From Saprospiraceae bacterium (GTDB lineage Bacteria > Bacteroidota > Bacteroidia > Chitinophagales > Saprospiraceae), in the NCBI GenBank assembly GCA_016710625.1, contig JADJVK010000054.1, positions 62,001 through 126,000 on the forward strand: DNA of 64,000 nt, written 5' to 3'. The position numbers and the translations under genes are program-made. Below, piece by piece: positions 38,642 through 47,574 of this stretch (its first letter is position 1; each line of letters starts with the position of its first letter). The notes beneath the pieces were generated by a model, which made no database searches, had not been told where the DNA came from, and was given only the letters and a program-made list of their open reading frames with translations.

Positions 38642-41600
38642 ATGAAAAGACTTAATTTTTATTGCTTTGCAATTGTCTTTTTAACTCTCGGAAAATTAAT
38701 TGCTCAGCCAGCAACTTCAGTTTTTGACGAAGCTCAATTGAATTTCAAACAAGGTGTTGATTTTTTTGATAAGGGACTTTATGGTCTTGCAGAAAGGTCA
38801 TTCAAATCTTTTCAAGCAATGGAGCTTCCTACCAATGAAGCAAAGTATCAATACTTGCAAACTCAAAGTGAATTGTATATTGCTAGATGTGCAGTGAGAT
38901 CAGGTAAACCTGAAGGGGAGAAGCTCATGTTAGATTTTGTTCGTCATCATGCACCTGAGCCAGTGGCTGGAAGTGCAGTGATCGAAATCGGAAATTACTA
39001 TTATAATGCTGGAAAGTTCGATAAGGCTTCTGAGTATTACAAAATGGTTGACCGAGGAGGAATGACTATTTCCCAAAGGAATGAAGTGAACTTCAAATTA
39101 GGTTATGGTGAATTTGTGCAAAAGCGATTTTCTTCTGCAAAAAGCTATTTTAGAATGGTGAAAGACGGCAATAGTGAATATAGTGCTGCCGCAAATTACT
39201 ATTATGGAATGTGCTGTTTCTTTGATAACCAATATGAAGAAGCAATTAAATCTTTTGAAAAATGTAAGAATGATAAAAAATATAGTTCTTTAGTTCCATA
39301 CTATATCACTCAAATCTATTTTGCTCAAAATAAATTCGATAAATTAATTGATTATGCTGAGCCAAAATTGAATGATAATAGCTTGAGGAACACCAAAGAA
39401 ATGCAACAATTGGTTGGTCAAGCATATTTTGAAAAAGAAAATTACAAAGCGGCATTACCACATTTGGAAGCTTATGGAAACAATAGCAATCTAAAGGCTG
39501 AAGAAATTTACCAATTGGGTTATTGTCAATATAAGAATGGAAAATATGCTAATGCTTCGAAGAATTTCGAACAGTTGAGTGCACAAAATAACAAAATGGG
39601 ACAAAATGCAATGTTTTTGTTAGGGGATTGTTATTTGAGAGCAAAAAATAAAGTTCAAGCTAGAAATGCATTTGGTACAGCCAGCAGAATGAATTTTGAT
39701 AAAGAAATTCAAGAAGATGCTTTATTTAACTATGGTAAATTAAGTGCTGAATTAGATTTTGACAGAGAAGCAGTAAATGCTCTCTCTAAAATTCCTACCA
39801 AATCAAAAAATTATAATGAAGCTCAAAGCATATTAAGTACTGTGTTTTTGAATACAAGAGATTATGATAAAGCTCTTGAAGTTTTGGAGGGAATTCCTGA
39901 CAAATCATCAAAAATGAATGAGACATTACAAAAAGTTGCTTATTTCAAAGGTGTCCAATTACAACAATCCAATAAATTGGATGATGCTATTGGAATGTAC
40001 AAAAAATCGCTTTTATATCCAGTAGATCCTCAGACTAAGGCTTTGTGCAATTATTGGTTAGGAGATATCGCCAGCCAAAGAAAAGATTATGATGGAAGTA
40101 TAAAATATGTAAATACATACTTGCAAATTGCTAAAAATCAGAGCAATATGCCTGATGAAGCTTCTGTGCATACCGCAAACTATTTGCAAGGATATAATTT
40201 TTTGAAACAACAAAATTATAGTTCTGCAAAAGGTTATTTTCAAGAAACAGTTTCTGGAATCAAGAAAAATTCATTGAATATTGATGATAAATTTGTGAAA
40301 TCACAATTATTAGGAGATGCTGTTTTAAGGGCTGGAGATTGCAATTTCAAACAAAATAAGTATGACGAAGCTTTGAAATTTTATGATGATGCAATCAAAA
40401 GTAAATACAATGGCTATGTGTATGCTTTATATCAAAAAGCAATTATTGAAGGATTAAAAGGAAATGTTGAAGATAAATTAATTGCTTTGGAAAAATTGAG
40501 TAGAGATTATCCAAATTCTGATTTTGCGGATGATGCATTGTTGGAAACAGGCTCTACTTATTTGGAGATAAATCAATTAGATAAGGCAGTGAAGCCACTA
40601 AAAACTTTAGTGAATGATTATAAGACTAAGTCGCCATTAATCAATCAGGGACTATTAAAACTAGGTTTGGTGAGTTATAACCAAGGTAGTTTGCAAATGG
40701 CAATTAACTATTACAAACAAGTTTTTAGTAATAATCCTGATTCAGAAGAAGCTAAAGCAGCATTAGCAGCATTGGAAGAAATCTATGTGAGAGATTTAGG
40801 TAAACCAGATGAATATTTTGCTTTTGTAGAGACAGTTCCTGGTTATAAAGTAACGAATATTTCTAGAGATTCTATTAGTTTCAAAGCGGCAGAAGCACAA
40901 TTTGAAAATGGCAATTACGATAAGGCAGTAAGTTCTTACACAGATTATATTAACAAATTTCCTACTGGCTCAAGTATCTTGTTAGCTTATTATAGAAGAG
41001 CTGAAAGCCAAGTAATTTTGAAGAAATATGATAGTGCTTTCAAAGATTATGAATCAGTAATCGTAAGAGGTAATAGTAAATACTACACTAAATCTTTAGA
41101 AAAAGCGGCTTTGATTGCCTATAATTATAATAAGAATTTCGTAAAATCTTATGAATATTATAGCAGATTAGAAAAAGAACCAGTGGATGACAATACAAAA
41201 TTTGAAGCACAATTAGGTGCAATGCGGTCTGCATATCGATCAAATAATATGAAAGCTGTGGTGGAAATGGCTGAAAAAGTGTCAAAAAATCCACAGGCAT
41301 CTGTAGATCAAGTTGCAACTGCTGAATTTTACATTGGCAAATCTGCTTTTGACCAAAAAGACTTTGACAAGGCGTTGAATGCTTTCAATAAGGTTGTTAG
41401 AAACTCAGATAATGAGCAAACGGCAGAAGCTAGATATTTGATTGCTTATATTTATTACCAAAAGAGAGATTTAGAAATTGCAAATAATCTTTGTGACCAA
41501 GCGGCAAAAGAAAGTGCACAATATGAATATTGGGTTGCAAAATCTATTTTGCTACAATCCGATATTGCTGCAGAGCAAGGGGATTTAGTGAGTGCAAAAG

Positions 41601-41758
41601 CTGCATTAGAAGCAGTGATTGAAAATTTCAATAAAGATCCTGAACTTGTAAAAATCGCTCAAGATAAATTAGATGCCCTTGATGGAAAATCTAAAAATAA
41701 GCTTTCACCGAATAAACCGACGAATAATCTTTTAGAAATGGATAATGACAAGAATTAA
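38642..41758 (+). CDS. Large tetratricopeptide-repeat protein, periplasmic
   Basis: 1038 aa. A signal peptide ends at L-I-A-Q. The rest is a near-continuous array of TPR helices, with repeats such as A-x-Y-Y-Y-G-M-C-C-F ... Y-E-E-A-I-K-S-F and Y-D-K-A-V-S-S-Y visible from about 30 to 1010, and a short charged tail. The frame is intact. It is followed after 40 bases by an outer-membrane barrel gene. TPR-protein/barrel pairs of this kind recur in Bacteroidota, so a periplasmic scaffold for that barrel is a reasonable inference, but no function is established. Confidence 0.85.
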   Translation: MKRLNFYCFAIVFLTLGKLIAQPATSVFDEAQLNFKQGVDFFDKGLYGLAERSFKSFQAMELPTNEAKYQYLQTQSELYIARCAVRSGKPEGEKLMLDFVRHHAPEPVAGSAVIEIGNYYYNAGKFDKASEYYKMVDRGGMTISQRNEVNFKLGYGEFVQKRFSSAKSYFRMVKDGNSEYSAAANYYYGMCCFFDNQYEEAIKSFEKCKNDKKYSSLVPYYITQIYFAQNKFDKLIDYAEPKLNDNSLRNTKEMQQLVGQAYFEKENYKAALPHLEAYGNNSNLKAEEIYQLGYCQYKNGKYANASKNFEQLSAQNNKMGQNAMFLLGDCYLRAKNKVQARNAFGTASRMNFDKEIQEDALFNYGKLSAELDFDREAVNALSKIPTKSKNYNEAQSILSTVFLNTRDYDKALEVLEGIPDKSSKMNETLQKVAYFKGVQLQQSNKLDDAIGMYKKSLLYPVDPQTKALCNYWLGDIASQRKDYDGSIKYVNTYLQIAKNQSNMPDEASVHTANYLQGYNFLKQQNYSSAKGYFQETVSGIKKNSLNIDDKFVKSQLLGDAVLRAGDCNFKQNKYDEALKFYDDAIKSKYNGYVYALYQKAIIEGLKGNVEDKLIALEKLSRDYPNSDFADDALLETGSTYLEINQLDKAVKPLKTLVNDYKTKSPLINQGLLKLGLVSYNQGSLQMAINYYKQVFSNNPDSEEAKAALAALEEIYVRDLGKPDEYFAFVETVPGYKVTNISRDSISFKAAEAQFENGNYDKAVSSYTDYINKFPTGSSILLAYYRRAESQVILKKYDSAFKDYESVIVRGNSKYYTKSLEKAALIAYNYNKNFVKSYEYYSRLEKEPVDDNTKFEAQLGAMRSAYRSNNMKAVVEMAEKVSKNPQASVDQVATAEFYIGKSAFDQKDFDKALNAFNKVVRNSDNEQTAEARYLIAYIYYQKRDLEIANNLCDQAAKESAQYEYWVAKSILLQSDIAAEQGDLVSAKAALEAVIENFNKDPELVKIAQDKLDALDGKSKNKLSPNKPTNNLLEMDNDKN

Positions 41759-41798
41759 TCCTGCATTATCACTTTTTTAAAACTTTAATTTAATAATT

Positions 41799-43424
41799 AT
41801 GAAGATTCAAAATATAGCAATAACCCTAATATTACTACAATCAATATCTCTTTTCGCTCAGAAAGATAAAAATTTACCTACTGATCAGGTGAATGTTGTC
41901 AAGAGTTTTGAAACAAGATTAGCAGATTTCGAAAAGTTGAGTACAAAACCAACTTTACCCCCTTTGGATACTGTTAATACCAAACAAAACATGAAATATT
42001 CTATTCAAGAAAAAACTATCAATATTGATTATGATGCACCTAAATTGAGACCAATTTCGATGAAGGCTGACCCATTACCTCCTGCTTATGATGGATATTT
42101 AAAAGCTGGATATGGATCCTTATCTTCTCCTTATTTCGATGCTGGTTATATTTTCAATAGTGATAAAACACTCGAAATTGGTGGGAAAGTGCATTATGAA
42201 TCTGCTAAAAGCACAAAAATAACCAATCAAAAATATAGCAAATTTGGAATCAACTTGGATGGTACATACTTGATGGAAAACAATATTGGTTTATCTGCCA
42301 AATTGGGTTATGCTGGGAATGGATATTCTTTTTATGGCTACGATCATGAAAAATACAATTTCACAAGTGATTCTATAAAACAACAATTCAATGCTTTTGA
42401 TATTGGTGCAAAAATATTTAGTGTAAAGAAAACTGATAGTGATTTTAGTTTTAATGGTGGTTTGGATTTAGGTATTTATAATGATAGATTTGATAGCAAA
42501 GAGACGGCTTTAGGATTCAATGCTACTGGAACTAAATGGTTTGCAGATAAACATCCATTGAATATTACTGTGAAAACACAAAGAGTTGGTTTCTCAGACA
42601 CTACGGACCAAACTATCAGCAACATCTGGTTGCAACCCAATTTTGAATACCATCATGATATGTTCAATATTCATGTGGGTGTAAATATGTTAAGTACTGC
42701 TTCAAAATTCAAGGTGTTTCCAGACTTTAAAGCTGCTTTGAATTTGGCAGATAATGTTTTTACTGTTTTTGCAGGATGGCAAGGAGATGCTCAGATAAAT
42801 TCATTTAGAACTTTATCAACGTATTGTCCATATGTTCTTTCTTCTATGAAAATAAATAATGCTTTTTACAATGAATTTTATGGAGGAATCAAAGGTAGTG
42901 TGAATATTTTGGATTATCAGGCTCAGGCTGGTTTCAAAAAAGTGGAGAATCAAGCATTATTTGTATCTGATACTAATCTATTAAGATTCAATAGATTGAG
43001 AGTTATATATGATACAGTTTCTATCACTTATGTAAAAGGAAATTTAGTTCTCAGACCAATTGCTAATTTAGAAATATCTGGTAGTTTGATTTTCAATGTG
43101 TTTAGTCCAAAACATGAAACTGCTGCTTGGCATTTGCCAGCTTTAGACGGAAATTTTGGTGCAAAATATGGCTTATTGGATGGTCAAGTGAAACTTAAGG
43201 GGAATGCTTATTTTCAAAGTGGACCAAATGCTCTAACGAAAACAGGAGCAACTGAGCGATTAGGATCTTTATTTGATTTGAGTGTAGGAGCTGAGTATTG
43301 GCCTTTGAAAAATGTAGGTATTTATGTTGATGCAAATAATTTATTGAATAACAAACGACAACGATGGCTTGGTTATGACCAATTTGGGATAAATATAAAC
43401 GGCGGTATAGTTGCTAGATTTTAA
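41799..43424 (+). CDS. Outer-membrane beta-barrel protein (TonB-receptor-barrel-like)
   Basis: 541 aa. A signal peptide ends at S-L-F-A-Q. A short Pro-rich periplasmic segment (about 30-95) precedes a long run of alternating amphipathic strands, with L-K-A-G-Y-G-S-L-S-S-P-Y-F-D-A-G-Y at the first strands and a terminal G-G-I-V-A-R-F ending in Phe. There is no plug domain, so it is not a complete TonB receptor. It probably works with the TPR protein encoded just upstream. The convergent glycosyltransferase follows a 16-bp hairpin. Confidence 0.82.
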   Translation: MKIQNIAITLILLQSISLFAQKDKNLPTDQVNVVKSFETRLADFEKLSTKPTLPPLDTVNTKQNMKYSIQEKTINIDYDAPKLRPISMKADPLPPAYDGYLKAGYGSLSSPYFDAGYIFNSDKTLEIGGKVHYESAKSTKITNQKYSKFGINLDGTYLMENNIGLSAKLGYAGNGYSFYGYDHEKYNFTSDSIKQQFNAFDIGAKIFSVKKTDSDFSFNGGLDLGIYNDRFDSKETALGFNATGTKWFADKHPLNITVKTQRVGFSDTTDQTISNIWLQPNFEYHHDMFNIHVGVNMLSTASKFKVFPDFKAALNLADNVFTVFAGWQGDAQINSFRTLSTYCPYVLSSMKINNAFYNEFYGGIKGSVNILDYQAQAGFKKVENQALFVSDTNLLRFNRLRVIYDTVSITYVKGNLVLRPIANLEISGSLIFNVFSPKHETAAWHLPALDGNFGAKYGLLDGQVKLKGNAYFQSGPNALTKTGATERLGSLFDLSVGAEYWPLKNVGIYVDANNLLNNKRQRWLGYDQFGININGGIVARF

Positions 43425-43434
43425 ATAGCATTAT

Positions 43435-43501
43435 AAAAGTAGATTATTCAATTTGATAAGAAATTTTTAAAAAGAATTTAATCAGTGAATAATCTACTTT
43501 T
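43435..43501. terminator. Long-loop hairpin between convergent genes
   Basis: Arms 43435-43450 and 43486-43501 are perfectly complementary over 16 bp (aaaagtagattattca), with a 35-base AT-rich loop. T-runs of four flank both sides. It probably ends transcription from both directions. Confidence 0.65.
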
Positions 43502-43502
43502 C

Positions 43503-45173
43503 TTAAGAATTAATCAATTTCCCTGTAACCTCAACTAAAAAATATTGACTGCTATTTTGAAAACGAGTATTTTTATTCAGCCATTCTATATTTAAAGTAG
43601 TAACTGCAGTATGCAGACCAGATTTTAAAATTTTGAGTATCAACCCTTTTTGTTCTAATTCTTTGAATCCATTCTGATCTGTTAATATCCAATTTCCTAA
43701 ATCAACTTCTTCCGATTTTTCAATGTTTTTGGGTAAAATATTGCTATAAAATACGAATGAATGGCTCACATCTATTTTATATGTAAAAAAGTCAGTCGCA
43801 TTTCGATTATTTGATTTTAAATACTTACCAACATTACTTCCTAATTGATATTGTAAAAGATTTGGATAAAACCAAGTGCTCAAGAAAACATTGATAGTGA
43901 GTAAGGTAACCAAACTATGTTTGATGAAAGTTGGTAAAGAAACTCTTTTTAACAATACTACAATTAAAAATACAATAAGCAACAATGCAAAAATTAAACT
44001 CCAATTTAAAGGAAAAACATAAAAGTGAATTATTGGGATAAGCAACCATAAAGCACTGACAATGATAAAATTAAAGATGTAGAAAAAAGTATAAAACTTG
44101 GTGAATTTACTGATTCGCTCTATTCTAGTTTTCTTTCTAATTTCGTGAATGGCTTCAGCAGTAATGATAGATGCAAAAGGAAATACCACAAAAATATAAT
44201 GAGGCAATTGGTACCGAGACATTGCAAGGGCAATATAAGTCAATGTAAATCCAAAGAATGTGATTTCTTCAATAGCACTTTTTTTAACTATTTGTTTTAA
44301 CTTAATCAACCAACCTGCTAAGAAAAATAGTATCCAAGGAGCATAACTCCAAACCATGTTTTGTAAAAGGAAAAAGAAATTTCCATGCTCACTCCAAGTG
44401 CTTTCACCTGTAATTCTTCCGAAGGATTGGGTCCAAAAGAAAAATTTTAACCCAGAAATTTCGCTTTGTTTGTATAGGATTTTCTCAGGATGCAAATCAA
44501 ATTGTAGATATAGACCAATGCACATGGGAATTATTAAAATACCAATAGTTAGTATTCCAACTAAATATTGCCATTTGAATAAATAATTCCATTTTTTTCG
44601 ATAGAGAAAATAGCCTCCAAATGCAAAAATGACGATTGCAATTGCTATGGGTCCTTTTGTCATCAAACCCCCAGCCATTGCTGCAAAGGCAAATATATAG
44701 TACGTAATTTTTTTGTTAGATAAAGCTTCTGAAAACAACCAAACGGATAACATCACCCAACCCATCAACATTGTATCTGTTCTGCAATCATGAGTTATTA
44801 AAAACAATGCCTGACAGGTGCCTAAAATCAAAGAAGCATAATAGGGTATTGGAGGAGCATAATATTTTTTTGCAAACTGATAAGTGCTAAAAATAGCTAT
44901 CAAAGCGAAGATGAGGTTAACAAATCGATATACAACATCTGAAGTACCGAAAATAGTCATGAAAAAGGAAGTAATCCAGAACAATAAAGGTGGCTTATCC
45001 AAATAATCTCTGCCTAGATCAAAAATCTGTAAATAAGATTTATTGATGGTCATTTCTTTGCTGATGGATGCATATTGAGCTGCATCCACATCCATCAAAT
45101 CTATTCTCCACCCCAAAAGATAAACCATGAGGATGATGAGCCATAATAAATAATATTTATAATGTTGTATCAT
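43503..45173 (-). CDS. Glycosyltransferase family 39 / ArnT-like membrane protein
   Basis: 556 aa, about 12 transmembrane helices. The first periplasmic loop has D-V-D-A-A-Q-Y-A-S-I-S-K-E-M, the acidic motif of GT-C enzymes, followed by Y-L-D-K-P-P-L-L-F-W, a hallmark of the dolichyl-phosphate-mannose / ArnT superfamily. A soluble C-terminal domain follows from about 450. It would transfer a sugar from a polyprenyl-phosphate carrier to lipid or protein at the periplasmic face. Its start overlaps the bshC stop by four bases, so it is translated from the same message. Confidence 0.88.
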   Translation of the reverse strand: MIQHYKYYLLWLIILMVYLLGWRIDLMDVDAAQYASISKEMTINKSYLQIFDLGRDYLDKPPLLFWITSFFMTIFGTSDVVYRFVNLIFALIAIFSTYQFAKKYYAPPIPYYASLILGTCQALFLITHDCRTDTMLMGWVMLSVWLFSEALSNKKITYYIFAFAAMAGGLMTKGPIAIAIVIFAFGGYFLYRKKWNYLFKWQYLVGILTIGILIIPMCIGLYLQFDLHPEKILYKQSEISGLKFFFWTQSFGRITGESTWSEHGNFFFLLQNMVWSYAPWILFFLAGWLIKLKQIVKKSAIEEITFFGFTLTYIALAMSRYQLPHYIFVVFPFASIITAEAIHEIRKKTRIERISKFTKFYTFFYIFNFIIVSALWLLIPIIHFYVFPLNWSLIFALLLIVFLIVVLLKRVSLPTFIKHSLVTLLTINVFLSTWFYPNLLQYQLGSNVGKYLKSNNRNATDFFTYKIDVSHSFVFYSNILPKNIEKSEEVDLGNWILTDQNGFKELEQKGLILKILKSGLHTAVTTLNIEWLNKNTRFQNSSQYFLVEVTGKLINS

Positions 45174-46765
45174 ATTTCAGCTTCTAAGATTAGAAAATCT
45201 GCTGTTAATGGTTTTAGATATTGAAATAAATATGCCAAAAAATCATCCCCATACTTCAAATAATAAGGCAAAAAGTTATCCACTCTTTCTTGAAGCCCAT
45301 TATTTGGGAAAAACTTTTGATGTAGGTTTCTAATTTGTTGCACCTGAGTATCGTGTTTTTGTTTACTAGCCCGCATCAGCCTACTTTCCAATTGGTCAAT
45401 TACACCAAGTTGTTTGTTCATTTCTACCACCACAGTGGATGAAAGTGTTGGGTCGATTGACTCAGCGATGGTCTTAATATTCTCAAAAATTGCAGTTAAT
45501 TGGCTTTTGTTTTCAGATAAAGAAAGATTTGTCTCAGTATTTTTGATAATATAATCTTTTACAAGAACCTCAATATCTTGAAATAAATCTATTGAAGCAA
45601 ACCCTAATTTATGTAATTTTTTGCTCGAATCCTTATCTACCCAAATGACTGAATTCCTTCTGACTAAAATCGGATAGGGAATGTTGTAATGTTCAAATTG
45701 TGTTTTTCTTTCCAACCAGTATGCAATTTCACCACCACCACCGATGTAGGCAAGATTGGGTAAAATCATTTCTTGAAATAGTGGTCTCATGATGACATTT
45801 GGACTAAAATGATTCGGGTGGTTTTCTATTTCTGCAATAATTTCGTTTTCAGTGAATTGTATATCTGTGTTTAAAACTTTATATAGATTTTCTTCAAAAA
45901 CTATCCTTTCTCTTAATCCTTTTTGTATGTAAAAGAAATTGATTTCTCTTGGAAAAGCCTGGTTTTTATAGCCAAGATTTTCTAATTTTTGAATACTTTG
46001 ATCCACCAGTTGTTTTGAGGTTTGGTGAAGGATTTCATCCTTAATGATTGGTGAAAATATCTTTTTAAATTGGTCGTCATACATATTGATAACCAACAAA
46101 TTATATTTTTCAAAAATAGTGTCAATTAAAAACTGAGTAGCTTCAAAATAGGTTTCAAAACTAGTATATGCTTTTTCGATAACCTGATAAATGTAATCTG
46201 CATTTTCTGAATTGCCTAAAACTTGTTTTAATTGTCCCAAAAAATCTTTCAATGAATCCAAACCAAATAAACCGACAGGTCCTTTTTCATTGGATTCCCA
46301 AACTAATTTTTTGTTAAAAATATGAATATGATTGACTTCTTCAAAATCGTGGTCTTCTCCGCCAATAACAAAAAAAGGAACAAAATTGTAGGCTGGATAC
46401 TGCTCTTTTAGTTCACTTGTTAAGTTTATTGTAGAAACTATTTTATAAATAAAATAAAGTGGTCCTAAACAAACTATGGGTTGATGTGCTGTAGCAATCG
46501 TAAAAGTATCTTCACTCAGCAAACTTTCAATTAGCTCTTTTCTATTTTCAAGTTTGTTAATTGCTTGATATTGAGCGGTTAATACTTTGTTCAAAGTGGC
46601 TCTATCAATATTCTGCAATTTTTTTGCTTCAATTAATTTTTCAAAATGCTCAATAGTTGGAGAAAGGTTATAAAATGGACTTAAATCTTGATTTAAATTT
46701 TTATAAGCAATATCTGTTTTAGATAATTGGCTAATTTTTGAATAATTTAAAGAAGTAGCAATCAT
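45170..46765 (-). CDS. bshC: Bacillithiol biosynthesis cysteine-adding enzyme
   Basis: 531 aa, the normal BshC length. The Rossmann-like core with T-A-H-Q-P-I-V-C-L-G-P-L-Y-F-I-Y-K, the G-G-E-D-H-D-F-E-E-V-N-H segment and the late G-G-G-G-E-I-A-Y-W block are diagnostic. BshC joins cysteine to glucosaminyl-malate, completing bacillithiol, the low-molecular-weight thiol of many Bacteroidota and Firmicutes. bshA and bshB are not in this window. It overlaps the downstream glycosyltransferase gene by four bases. Confidence 0.94.
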   Translation of the reverse strand: MIATSLNYSKISQLSKTDIAYKNLNQDLSPFYNLSPTIEHFEKLIEAKKLQNIDRATLNKVLTAQYQAINKLENRKELIESLLSEDTFTIATAHQPIVCLGPLYFIYKIVSTINLTSELKEQYPAYNFVPFFVIGGEDHDFEEVNHIHIFNKKLVWESNEKGPVGLFGLDSLKDFLGQLKQVLGNSENADYIYQVIEKAYTSFETYFEATQFLIDTIFEKYNLLVINMYDDQFKKIFSPIIKDEILHQTSKQLVDQSIQKLENLGYKNQAFPREINFFYIQKGLRERIVFEENLYKVLNTDIQFTENEIIAEIENHPNHFSPNVIMRPLFQEMILPNLAYIGGGGEIAYWLERKTQFEHYNIPYPILVRRNSVIWVDKDSSKKLHKLGFASIDLFQDIEVLVKDYIIKNTETNLSLSENKSQLTAIFENIKTIAESIDPTLSSTVVVEMNKQLGVIDQLESRLMRASKQKHDTQVQQIRNLHQKFFPNNGLQERVDNFLPYYLKYGDDFLAYLFQYLKPLTADFLILEAEI

Positions 46766-46865
46766 ATTTAAAATATAATGGGCAAAGATAATCTACTGTA
46801 TTGTAAAAAATGAACTTCTACAATATAAGATTGATGTTAACAGTTTTCTTTACCAAATGTTTTAA

Positions 46866-47555
46866 TTACTGTTTGCTTTCTAAAGTTTGGATTAATTGAG
46901 GAATGATTTTCAAAGCACTTTCATAACCAATTTGAAATATTTCATCAGCTTTAGAAATACTAAATAGGGTCATATTCCTCAATCCGAAGTGATTGATGAT
47001 TAAATCACAGGAATCCACGTCAATTGTTGTATTTTGATTCACCACTAAGTCAAAACATCTTATGCCAATTTCTTTCATGGTTGTCAATTCATGGTTATCA
47101 ATATCAACATATGGTATCAAATTGCTACCAATGAGAAGATTGCAATCCTTTTTTATTACTCTTGCTGGTAGATTTACTATTGAGCCTTTTTCTTTGATTT
47201 CCGGAATTCCTTTTGTCAGATTGGTAACTGCTATTTTTAATGGGATATTTAGTTTTGCAAAATCATTGTGAGGGATCATTTTTAGAATTTTTTCTTCTAA
47301 AAATGTAGTTTTCACTAAACCTCCAGTAGGCAATCTCATGCTGAAAAACTTGAAAATAGTGGTATCTCTCACAAATTCCATCATATCTTCTGAGCTAAAG
47401 CCATTTGCATACAATGCTGCAACTATGGAGCCTGCACTAGTACCTGAAACGACATCTAATTGTATATTATTTTCTTCAAAAGCTTTTAGAACACCGATAT
47501 GAGCAACGCCTCTTGCACCTCCACCAGAGAATGCCATTCCTATTTTCATCATCAA
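46866..47555 (-). CDS. Patatin-like phospholipase, catalytic-Asp segment missing
   Basis: 229 aa. The oxyanion loop G-G-G-A-R-G (11-16) and nucleophile elbow G-T-S-A-G (38-42, Ser40) are intact. After I-A-V-T-N-L-T-K-G (108-116) the protein jumps through I-P-E-I-K-E-K straight to G-S-I-V-N-L-P-A (124-131). In related proteins about 30-45 residues normally separate these points, including an S-x-x-I-P-x-x-F-x-P strand and the D-G-G that supplies the catalytic Asp. The frame stays open, so an in-frame deletion (real or an assembly loss) is inferred. Lipase activity is doubtful as written. Confidence 0.85.
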   Translation of the reverse strand: MMMKIGMAFSGGGARGVAHIGVLKAFEENNIQLDVVSGTSAGSIVAALYANGFSSEDMMEFVRDTTIFKFFSMRLPTGGLVKTTFLEEKILKMIPHNDFAKLNIPLKIAVTNLTKGIPEIKEKGSIVNLPARVIKKDCNLLIGSNLIPYVDIDNHELTTMKEIGIRCFDLVVNQNTTIDVDSCDLIINHFGLRNMTLFSISKADEIFQIGYESALKIIPQLIQTLESKQ

Positions 47556-47574
47556 TCTAGTTATTTTTTATATA

